Positions 35,038-44,411 of a stretch of DNA of 64,000 bases are shown in pieces. Both the position numbers and the translations under genes were made by a program. Below the pieces are notes generated by a model. That model saw nothing but the letters and a program-made list of their open reading frames with translations, did no database searches and had not been told where the DNA came from. The DNA is from Termitomyces sp. T153 (taxonomy: Eukaryota > Basidiomycota > Agaricomycetes > Agaricales > Lyophyllaceae). The stretch is from the NCBI GenBank assembly GCA_018296165.2, contig JACKQL020000004.1:868001-932000 (forward strand). The letters are read 5' to 3'. Each line of letters starts with the position of its first letter. The first letter of the stretch is position 1.

Positions 35038-36199
35038 CTACTTCTCAGGCAGAGGTTCAAATAGTTCAAGAGTAGGTTGAGTCTTAACATTCAGTTTAAC
35101 CTTCCACTGTAACCCAGAATTCTCATCAGGAACACTATAATCCCAATAATAAAATCTCTCCAACTCATGAGTAGGCCAATTAGCCACAGAACAATTAGTC
35201 AGGAACCAGTTCAAATTTTGTGCCTGTTCTTCTCGGCTCTCGTCAGATATCAGAGTACTAAACCAATGCCAAAGTCCATCACACTGGAGAATTGTCCATA
35301 CATCGAGCTCAAAATTGTGAACGAGATACCTGTTTTCCCAATTTTGTTTGGCAGAAATGTGGGCATAACAGACATCTGCACAACCTCAGTCAATAAGAAT
35401 TGGATTGTTAGAGGGTGCACATAGTATGATGTCGTTGAGATGAATATCATGATGGGCGACACCATAATGCCGTAATCATCGGCCGAGAGTCAGGACTTTC
35501 TGAGAGATTTTCTCCGCATCTTCATAAGATAGGTTGACACCTGGCTTGAGCTCCTCCATTGTTTGACTGGGTATATAATCCATAAGGAGTCCATCAATAT
35601 AATCCAGAGAAGGATGGACCTGTTCAGATGACATGGGAATGCAGACTGCACCAAAAAAATCAGGGAACATAGCCATGTGATTGAGTGTCTTGCAGGTAGG
35701 AGTAAGCCTTTTTCTCTTTTTGATGGAGGAAATTGAAAGTGATATCAATGTCGTAACTCACGCATCCATGTTGGTTCGTCCTCTTCATCCTGGCTTAAAT
35801 CTGGAGGTTGACTGTGCATTTGAATATACGTGCGAAAACCTGCTTGAAATTTGTGTTCTATGTCTGTTGTCCAAGGCCATACCGGCTCATCTAGAAACTC
35901 CTCTCGAACATTTCCAAAGCGACGGTCAGCAAGTTTTAAAATGGCACGAGGGGGGATGTCAGAAGAAGAACCAGGGTTCTCAACAAGCAGAGTTACGGAG
36001 TTAGTCAGGGGATACATTTTTATAACTTGGACACTGATAGTTTGGCGACAAGCTGCAAGGACAACAGGAAGACACTTTGCTGTCCTGTACGGCTCAGACC
36101 TTGCGAGGAATGTCAGTACGCTCGGTTCAATCGTGTTTGAAAAAGTCATTACTGACACCATCCAAGGGCTAGCGGATTCGAGAGTGAATTTGCGCATTG
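35038..36199 (-). pseudogene. Fungal protein-kinase-like (APH/PKL fold) gene, decayed
   Basis: Two exons on the minus strand: 36,199-35,762, then intron 35,761-35,716 (GTGAGT...AAAAAG), then 35,715-35,038. The N-lobe has the Lys strand AILKLADRRFGN (about residue 90). Exon 2 has KKAYSYLQDTQSHGYVP, DFFGAV, LLMDYIPSQTMEEL and a catalytic-loop equivalent HHDIHLND followed by LID-x-G. Such proteins are common expanded kinase-like families in mushroom-forming fungi; substrates are unknown. Three lesions: one extra base in CCCTGATTTTTTT (about 35,668), TGA for Arg just before the catalytic loop (about 35,482), and TGA for Trp/Cys after LID (about 35,407). The last 190 bp is CpG-poor, the rest CpG-normal. 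Confidence 0.65.
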
Positions 36200-36834
36200 G
36201 TAGACGTAAGCTCTATTGCGGGTTAAAAAACGGTGCTGTAGTGAAGATATAAAACTCTGAAACTTACAGCCACCATACAACGTGGAAGCATCCGACAATG
36301 CATAAACGATGCATAAACAATAATTGTTTTCTTACAATAGTATCTTTTGTTTACTTTCAAACTCCGCACTCTTCATGCAGGCGTTTTGAGCACTTGTGCC
36401 ACTAGGATTAGAGTAATCAGTGACTGATCCCATCGGCTGTGACTGAATGCGGAGAACTTGCAGTTTAGTGAGATAATTTCATTGCATCAAGAGCTGTAGG
36501 GTCATTTGAAAGATGTACAATTCAGGGAAACTTCAGACTCCAAGACAGCAAGCAGTTGCATAGTTGATCTACTGTCAATCAATGTCTATAGCCGAAGTAT
36601 AGCCTCAATAGCCGTACAGAACGAATGAGACGTGCATGTCTTTATGGAAGTCTATATATCTGGCACACCCCTAACTGTATGTCTACTGACTAGTGAATGA
36701 TTTCTCAAAATATCTACAAATCAGTGAGCCATGCTATTGACCTCTACAACTGCATCTACGGTGCACCACCTATATGATTTATACCACTCGGTACTCACAG
36801 CTGATTGTATGTAGCCTTTCAGTTTTTCTGAAGT
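36200..36834. other. Intergenic, no gene recognised
   Basis: CpG-normal DNA upstream of the kinase-like relic. No ORF over 60 codons with a recognisable motif. Confidence 0.4.
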
Positions 36835-37190
36835 TTATGCGGATCTGGGTCCTGGAAAGCCTCGAGTAACTTCTTTGAAAGGGAGTTGATGTACAAAAAC
36901 GGTCGGACTTCTTCATCCCAGTGTTTTTCCAATAGACTGGAGGATACAGGTATCTGTAGTAAATCGTAGTTGGCGACCGGCCTGGATATCTACCAGGGTA
37001 AAGGTGGCCTAGGAGCTTTTCTAATGGGACGAATCCTTCTAAAACAAAAAGGATATGATGAAAAAATTATGAACATCAGAATCTACCACTACTCACTTTG
37101 TTGGCATCGACCCGCAGAGGCCACATCGAGTCTGGGATCGGCCAAGAGTGCTCGGAGGCAGGCCTCTCGATCAGGTAGGTTTGTTATGTG
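36835..37190 (-). pseudogene. Truncated paralogue of the 220-aa gene
   Basis: The minus strand repeats exon 1, the intron and the first third of exon 2 of the gene at 37,720-38,439 (PDREACLRALLADPRLD corresponds to PDREARLRELLADPRLN; the donor GTGAGTAG is kept). The start codon has become ATA (about 37,190). Homology stops at about 36,835, inside the region equivalent to EAFQDPDPRK. It is a partial tandem duplicate that cannot be translated in the same way. Confidence 0.7.
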
Positions 37191-37719
37191 TTGGGTTCAA
37201 GTTGCTTGTTGCTTTGAAGGTGGTCAAGCTAAGATAAGGTGGCACGTAATCCTTCCAATATCTGGAGGACCTGCATAGAAAGGACATGATACATGGTCCG
37301 CAACATTTTTGCAAAATTTGCCTTTGCTTGCCGCGAAACTGCAGAAGGTGCCTAATGCTTGATAGATTGCCAAATGACGATGGATTGGATTCCCGCAAGC
37401 CGTATCTAGTAGGTACGTAGCACTCTCTAACTTGTCCCAGACAATGCTGAAAAGTGGCGGGAAAAAAGATAACCGATCAAGCTGAGTCCTCATGAACCCA
37501 CACCGGCGTATGGACAAAAATAATTGTCGATATAGATCAATTGAGTAGGTACTGAGAGCAGTTTCAAGTTGCCGACACCTGTCGAAATAAGTACTCCCTT
37601 GTCGGAGGTCAAAATACTGGCAGAATTATACAGATTGTTATTGAAAGGAGTTAGTGCGCGTCGACAGATGTTGCACACGAAAAAACAGCTAACAAATATC
37701 ATATGCATACACGTGTTGA
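37191..37719. other. Intergenic, no gene recognised
   Basis: CpG-normal sequence. A 97-codon minus ORF (37,517-37,224) shows no domain and overlaps other frames. Confidence 0.35.
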
Positions 37720-38439
37720 TTATTTGCCGCCGGTCTCCCTGTCACATTTAGTCGTCAGTGCCCGAATCAATCTCTCGGAATCAAACTGCATGAATGGTCC
37801 TTTCGTATCCCATTGTCCGTCGTCCCCATCAGCCAGATACCACATTGGAGGACCTTGAGCACCAAGCGCCTCTCGAAGTCTCCTTATATGCGGTTCAGGA
37901 ATATCAGTACCACTGTAATTCCCGCGAAGGGAAGCCATCCAGCGATAAGGGTCTCCGGGCATACCATACACCTGGTTCATCTGAATACCCCATCCAGTTT
38001 CTTCGCATAACTCATCTTCGAGATCTAAAAGAACAGTGACGAGAAAAGCCTCGAAGGCTTTACGCGGATCTGGATCCTGGAAAGCCTCAAGTGCGACCTT
38101 TGTGAATTTCTGAGTGTTCAGAAAGGGTCGAACTTCCTCATTCCAGTGTTTCTCCAAAAGACTGGCGGGTACAGGGTATCCGTAGTACATGGTAGGTGGC
38201 AAACGGCCTGGAATTTGACCAGGACAAAGGTAGCCGGGAATGTCGTCCAATGGGACAAATCCTTCTAGAACCTTCACATCCTGAATGGAAAGGATAGGGT
38301 GAGAAAAGGTTGAGTATCATGATCCCCTACCACTCACTTTTTTGGCACCGAACTGCAGAGGTCGCCTAATAGCCGCGTTGAGTCTGGGGTCGGCCAAGAG
38401 TTCTCGAAGGCGGGCCTCTCGATCAGGTGGACTTGTCAT
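37720..38439 (-). CDS. Unknown two-exon gene, 220 aa
   Basis: Exon 1 is 38,439-38,338 (34 codons, MTSPPDREARLRELLADPRL). The intron 38,337-38,281 is 57 nt with GTGAGTGG and CCATTCAG ends. Exon 2 is 38,280-37,720 (186 codons plus stop). The junction is in phase. The protein is soluble-looking, mixed helix, with FVPLDDIPGYLCPGQIPGRL near residue 42 and a Trp/Gly-rich C-terminal part (WYLADGDDGQWDTKGPFMQF). I recognise no domain. CpG-normal, no lesions, with a truncated tandem copy 0.5 kb downstream in its own sense, so it is probably a real lineage-specific gene. Confidence 0.7.
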
Positions 38440-38760
38440 GTGTCTTGGTCAACGGGAAAGCGGTTGCAGAAACCTGAGAAGGCTGGGTTCGAGTTGGTGG
38501 TCTTTTATAGAGTATTGTAGACGCCACTGGCAACCCGTGGCCAGCTATCTTGTCAACATTTCCCACGCATTCGAAAATCTGCCGTTCAGGGTCGGGGAGC
38601 CTGTATAAAGATAGACAATGGTCCCATTTAGGTAGGTAGGGTACTCAATTCTTCAATAAGTTCAAACAGAAAATGGGATTAAACTATTTAGAAAACCCTG
38701 TTCTTCCCTCACTGTTATGATAGACTGTGCCCGTATATACGTTGTATAGTATACAAATAA
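38440..38760. other. Promoter-side spacer of the 220-aa gene
   Basis: Sequence between the gene start and the first Helitron terminus. It ends CAAATAA at 38,754-38,760, the genomic flank of the Helitron stack. No gene. Confidence 0.5.
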
Positions 38761-38761
38761 C

Positions 38762-38799
38762 GAGCTACGCCCCGTGCCTTCGGCACGGGCCTGTAGCTC
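38762..38799 (-). repeat. Terminal hairpin of H1
   Basis: Outer arms GAGCTAC/GTAGCTC and inner arms CCCGTGCC/GGCACGGG around TTC. The same hairpin closes H4 (42,642-42,679) and H5 (43,498-43,535). Helitrons use a 3' hairpin as the end-of-transfer signal. Confidence 0.85.
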
Positions 38800-38808
38800 T
38801 TGCTTCAT

Positions 38809-39460
38809 CCCAGACCCAACCTCACTTCGTTCGGTTAGGTCCTCGATATTCTACTCAATGCTTCATCCCAGACCCAACCTCACTTTGTTCGGTTAGGTCC
38901 TTGTATTTCAAACTTAATGCTAATTCCCAGACCCAACCTCACTTTGTTCGGTTAGGTCCTTGTATTTCAAACTCAATGCCAAGTCCCAGACCCAACCTCA
39001 CTTCGTTCGGTTAGGTCCTCGATATTCTACTCAATGCTTCATCCCAGACCCAACCTCACTTTGTTCGGTTAGGTCCTTGTATTTCAAACTTAATGCTAAT
39101 TCCCAGACCCAACCTCACTTTGTTCGGTTAGGTCCTTGTATTTCAAACTCAATGCCAAGTCCCAGACCCAACCTCACTTCGTTCGGTTAGGTCCTCTGTA
39201 TTATCAATCTTGCTTCATCCCAGACCCAACCTCACTTCGTTCGGTTAGGTCCTTGTATTTCAAACTTAATGCTAATTCCCAGACCCAACCTCACTTCATT
39301 CGGTTAGGTCCTTGTATTTCAAACTTAATGCTAATTCCCAGACCCAACCTCACTTCGTTCGGTTAGGTCCTTGTATTTCAAACTCAATGCCAAGTCCCAG
39401 ACCCAACCTCACTTCGTTCGGTTAGGTCTTTGTATTTCAAACTCAATGCTAAGTCCCAGA
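38809..39460 (-). repeat. 58-59-bp minisatellite, array of H1 (about 11 units)
   Basis: Units start with CCCAGACCCAACC about every 58-59 bp (38,809; 38,867; 38,926 and so on). Each has a 9-bp inverted repeat, GACC(C/T)AACC...GGTTAGGTC, around an 11-nt loop TCACTTCGTTC. The spacer varies between TTGTATTTCAAACT and TCGATATTCTACT types. Apparent ORFs across the array are translations of the repeat. Confidence 0.95.
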
Positions 39461-40244
39461 ACTATTGAGAATATCTATACTACACTGTCAACTCATATAC
39501 ATTAGGTGCTGAAATTCACAGAGATTAGCAATTTGGTGTTTGAAAGAGATCTACCTTAAAAGCAGAAAGCCAATAACTGTTTAGAAAAGAAAATGGATAA
39601 TACTTGAATTAGTTCTCAGACAAATATAGAAAAAGCATACCTGCAAAGCTACTGAACACTCAGAAAGGGAGCCTAATGAAGAATGTAGTGAAGTCTGATT
39701 TCAGCCATGATTTGTCCCTAAAAGTTACACTCAAAAAAGAGTACACCTAGCCCAATTCAGCTTCAATATAGAAACAACCACCAAAATCAGCTATTGGACA
39801 ATTAAGCAAAGAAAAGAAAGCCCACCTGAAAGAAGAGAAAGCTACTCAATGCTCAGAAAAAGCCTGAAGAAGGATGCAATAGTGGAAATCTAGTTATCAG
39901 CTATGATCAGTGATTGGAGATGACAAACAGTAGAGCATACATGGCCAGGTTGAGTGTAAAAACCTCCAAAAGAGGGTCAGTAGAGTCTATCAGGCCAAAC
40001 AAAGCTTCTTCTCACAGTATCAGAGCAGAGAGAATGGTTGATGCTTCATATTGGAAAGAGAGGTCAAAAGAAAGAGTGATTCGGTGCAATGATTGATCTT
40101 TGCCACACACCAAAGGAAAAGGCCGAAAATTTGAAGCCAGCCAACTTATGTAATTTTACATAAGCATTACATAAGGAATCTTCCCAGGTTGTTGGAAGAT
40201 TGAGGCACAGCCACTTTCCCAGGGGTCGTCGCATAGTATATAGA

Positions 40245-40893
40245 TTAGCAAGGCCAAGCAAAACAGTCATGGATTTGTAACTGTTCAAGTCTCCTTTGAT
40301 TCCTAGCTTGTTGCCTTTGGCTTTCAGGAGTAGTAGGTGGTTGCCTGAAACACCCATTGTTAAGCAATTTAACAGTCAAAAACCATTAAAATTGACTTGC
40401 ATAATGAGATATTTGATGTATCAATAGCTCAATGTGGTTAAGGAGTTACTAATAAGCTTGTTAGTCAACATCAATCAATCAATAGATGTGACGAAACATA
40501 CTTTGTCGTGTGGCCTCCTTTCCACAACCTCGGAAATGCCCATTGTTTGGTCATATTGTGTCAAAAAACGTGCGAGGCGTGAAAAACAGTGTCCACTAAA
40601 TCGCGTTTGGCCTGTTTCACACGTGCAGGCTATTTGGCATGTTTTACACATGGTCAAAAGATAGTATATATTCAGTCAAGTTGTATACTATAATTTTTTT
40701 TGGAAAAAATCTGTTCCAAGTGCGAAAAACAGCCAAGCTGCCCAAAAAGGAAGGTTCTTGGTCAGCAGCTGACAAATTTTAGTCAGCAGCTGACAAATTT
40801 TAGTCAGCAGCTGACAAATTTTAGTCAGCACAATCCAAAGTCGTTGCATATATAGAGCGCACAGCCACTTTCCCAGGAGTCGTCCCATATATT
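40245..40893 (-). mobile_element. Helitron H2, truncated fragment
   Basis: 40,270-40,760 matches 49,870-50,360 of H5, including CpGs such as ATGTGACGAAACATACTTTG. It has the 5' end region and a piece of the N-terminal exon (TPESQRQQARNQRRLEQLQ). The extreme 5' TCTAT is missing (junction at 40,893) and its 3' side stops where H1 begins. Confidence 0.7.
40766..40833 (+). repeat. Triple 21-bp direct repeat with palindrome
   Basis: GTCAGCAGCTGACAAATTTTA occurs three times in a row. Each copy contains the palindromic GTCAGCAGCTGAC. H5 has only a GGTCAGCC stub at the equivalent place (50,348), so this is an H2-specific expansion. Confidence 0.85.
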
Positions 40894-42640
40894 TGTAGCT
40901 CTTGCTTCATCCCAGACCCAACCTCACTTCGTTCGGTTAGGTCCTTGATATTCTACTCAATGCTAAGTCCCAGACCCAACCTCACTTCGTTCGGTTAGGT
41001 CCTTGTATTTCCAACTCAATGCTAAGTCCCAGACCCAACCTCACTTCATTTGGTTAGGTCTTTGTATTTCAAACTCAATGCTAAGTCCCAGACTAACCAA
41101 ACAAAGTGAGGTTAGGTCCTCAATATTCTACTCAATGCTTTGTCCCAGACCCAACCTCACTTCATTTGGTTAGGTCTTTGTATTTTGTTGGCTAAGTGTT
41201 GCTTTTCTCTTACAATTCAATACACTGAGATTCTATATATAAACTAATCATGTATCTATATTACATTATTAACAAAATACTACAATGTCCACTGATATAT
41301 ATTAGAGATGCTGAAAATTATAAAAGTTAGTACTAACCAAGCAATTTTTTAAATGGTCACACTTACATTTGTAAACCATTAATGCAAAGGTTGCACAGGT
41401 GGCATAGCAGCATTGACCTGTTCAAAATTATGGAAAGAAGCTCTATTACCTCGGTTTGCACGTCGATCATCAGGATCAGTCATTTGCAACAATTGTAGTC
41501 TACTTTGAGAGCGAGACTGTTGTCTTTGATTCTCAGGAGTACTGGGTAGTTCCTGGGTAGAAGGTGGCCTGAATTTTATCAATAAACAAAGAATCAAAAA
41601 ATAGTTAATAAGTACTCACATAATCAAGGCTTGAAAAGTAAACTGATAAAAATTATTGGAAGTGCTCAATAAACAGCAATGTTTGATTCTGAATTCAAGC
41701 TAATGATGATTCTTCTAGATGAGAAAAATAAGAAACACATACTCAGCAACTGCCCAAAACTGAAGGATAACAGCAATATAGCACAGAAAGCAGAAACTAC
41801 CAAATTATCAGTCAAATACAGGCTTGAATAAGCAGGAAACATTCTTACCTGAGTAAGAGCCACATATAAAATGGCTCAAATATGATGTGAGGATAAGAGC
41901 AAAGATTCTACTGAGAGAACATGAAGATCAACTGTCAGCACAGAAAAAGAGATTTACCTTGAAAGTAGAAAACCAATAGCTGCTTCAAAAAAAAAACAGA
42001 TACTGCTCACAAATCAGCTCTCAGATTAACCTAGAGAAAACATACCTGCAAAGCTACTGAATGCACAGAAAAAAAGCCTGATAAAGACTGCAGTGAAGTC
42101 TGTTTTCAGTCATGATCAGTCAATAGAGATGACTCTCAGAAAAGAAGTATACATAAGAAATTCAGCTTCTATACACCATCAAAATCAGCCATCAGACAAT
42201 TAGGCAAAGAAAAGAAGGCCCACCTCAAGGACAGAAAGCTACTCAATGCTAAGAAATAGCCTGATAAAAGATGCAATAGTGAAGATCTGGTTATCAGTTT
42301 GATCAGTGATTGGAGATGACACTCAGTAGTAGAATAATACATGGCCAAGTAAGTGAAGCCTCTTCAGGAAAGTCTATCAAGCCAATCAAAGCCTTTTCTC
42401 ACAGTATCAAAGCAGAGACAATGTTGGAAGCTTCAGTTTTTCGGGAAGAAAGAAAGAGAGATTTGGTGCGATGATCGATTGATCTTTCCAAGGAACTGGC
42501 CGAAAATTTGAAGCCAGCCAACTTACATAATTTTACATAAGCATTACATAAGGATTGATGGAACCCAGTTTCTTAAGATTCGTCGTTGCATATAATGAGT
42601 GCACAGCCACTTTCCCAGGAGTCGTCGCATATACTATAGA
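40894..42640 (-). mobile_element. Helitron H3, internally deleted
   Basis: The 5' end TCTATAGTATATGCGACGAC is at 42,640. It keeps the N-terminal protein exon (41,597-41,379, with QMTDPDDRRANRGNR) but no Rep or helicase. Five 59-bp units (40,913-41,190) form its 3' end. The terminal hairpin is cut in half (only TGTAGCTC remains at 40,894-40,901) where H2 joins. One unit (about 41,094-41,113) has its palindromic core inverted. Confidence 0.7.
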
Positions 42641-43496
42641 CAAGCTACGCCCCGTGCCTTCAGCACGGGCCTGTAGCTCTTGCTTCATCCCAGACTCAAC
42701 CTCACTTCGTTCGGTTAGGTCCTCGATATTCTACTCAATGCTTCATCCCAGACCCAACCTCACTTCGTTCGGTTAGGTCCTTGTATTTCAAACTTAATGC
42801 TTCATCCCAGACCCAACCTCACTTCGTTCAGTTAGGTCCTTGTATTTCAAACTTAATGCTTCATCCCAGACCCAACCTCACTTTGTTCGGTTAGGTCCTT
42901 GTATTTCAAACTCAATGCTTCATCCCAGACCCAACCTCACTTCGTTCGGTTAGGTCTTTGTATTTCAAACTCAATGCTTCATCCCAGACCCAACCTCACT
43001 TCGTTCGGTTAGGTCTTTGTATTTCAAACTCAATGCTAAGTCCCAGACCCAACCTCACTTCGTTCGGTTAGGTCCTTGTATTTCAAACTCAATGCCAAGT
43101 CCCAGACCTAACCGAACAAATAAAAGATGCAATAGTGAAGATCTGGTTATCAGTTTGATCAGTGATTGGAGATGACACTCAGTAGTAGAATAATACATGG
43201 CCAAGTAAGTGAAGCCTCTTCAGGAAAGTCTATCAAGCCAATCAAAGCCTTTTCTCACAGTATCAAAGCAGAGACAATGTTGGAAGCTTCAGTTTTTCGG
43301 GAAGAAAGAAAGAGAGATTTGGTGCGATGATCGATTGATCTTTCCAAGGAACTGGCCGAAAATTTGAAGCCAGCCAACTTACATAATTTTACATAAGCAT
43401 TACATAAGGATTGATGGAACCCAGTTTCTTAAGATTCGTCGTCGCATATAATAGGTGCACAGCCACTTTCCCAGGAGTCATCCCATATATTATAGA
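42641..43496 (-). mobile_element. Helitron H4, short non-autonomous (856 bp)
   Basis: The 5' end TCTATAATATATGGGATGAC is at 43,496. The 3' hairpin and terminal CTTG are at 42,679-42,641. It consists of about 375 bp of 5' sequence, nearly identical to 42,268-42,640 of H3, and 7-8 monomers. The last monomer has an inverted, truncated core (43,106-43,120). H3 follows immediately, without spacer. Confidence 0.75.
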
Positions 43497-43543
43497 CGAG
43501 CTACGCCCCGTGCCTTCGGCACGGGCCTGTAGCTCTTGCTTCA

Positions 43544-44120
43544 TCCCAGACCCAACCTCACTTCGTTCGGTTAGGTCCTCGATATTCTACTCAATGCTTC
43601 ATCCCAGACCCAACCTCACTTCGTTCAGTTAGGTCTTTGTATTTCAAACTTAATGCTAATTCCCAGACCCAACCTCACTTTGTTCGGTTAGGTCCTTGTA
43701 TTTCAAACTCAATGCTAATTCCCAGACCCAACCTCACTTTGTTCGGTTAGGTCCTTGTATTTCAGACTCAATGCTAATTCCCAGACCCAACCTCACTTCG
43801 TTCGGTTAGGTCCTTGTATTTCAGACTCAATGCTAATTCCCAGACCCAACCTCACTTCGTTCGGTTAGGTCCTTGTATTTCAGACTCAATGCTAATTCCC
43901 AGACCCCACCTCACTTCGTTCGGTTAGGTCCTTGTATTTCAGACTCAATGCTAATTCCCAGACCCAACCTCACTTCGTTCGGTTAGGTCCTTGTATTTCA
44001 GACTCAATGCTAATTCCCAGACCCAACCTCACTTCGTTCGGTTAGGTCCTTGTATTCCAGACTCAATGCTAATTCCCAGACCCAACCTCACTTCATTTGG
44101 TTAGGTCTTTGTATTTTGTT
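43544..44120 (-). repeat. 59-bp minisatellite, array of H5 (10 units)
   Basis: Same monomer as at 38,809. One unit has CCCCACC instead of CCCAACC (about 43,902). Units 5-9 share the AGACTCAATGCTAATT spacer, so they were probably amplified locally. Confidence 0.95.
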
Positions 44121-44411
44121 GACCAAGTGTTGCTTTTCTCTTACCATTCAATACACTGAGATTTCATCTATAAACCAATCATGTATCTATATTACATTAT
44201 TAACAAAATACTACAATGTCCACTGGTATATATTAGAGATGCTGAAAATTAAATTATAAAAGTTAGTACTAAGCAACCAATTATTTAAACTGTCACACTT
44301 ACATTTGTAAACCATTAAGAATATCTATACTACATGGTCCAGCTATAGACATTAGGTGCTGAAGTTCATAGAAGTTAGCAATTTTTTGCTTGAATCCAAC
44401 AAAACTCACAC

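Larger units (their letters stand above)
38761..40244 (-). mobile_element. Helitron H1, non-autonomous (1484 bp)
   Basis: On the minus strand it starts TCTATATACTATGCGACGAC at 40,244 with A before it, and ends in a hairpin and CTCG at 38,764-38,761 with T after it. That fits the A|T target of Helitrons. Inside are about 600 bp without genes and about 11 copies of the 58-59-bp monomer. Its 5' 200 bp resembles those of H3 and H4. Confidence 0.75.

Noticed and set aside
38727..39366. Three ORFs with repeated SQTQPHFVRLGP-like peptide
   Set aside because: They are translations of the 59-bp minisatellite; no gene signals.
38809..44120. Regular repeats as a CRISPR array
   Set aside because: Spacers are as conserved as the repeats, the sequence is eukaryotic and the arrays are tied to Helitron ends.
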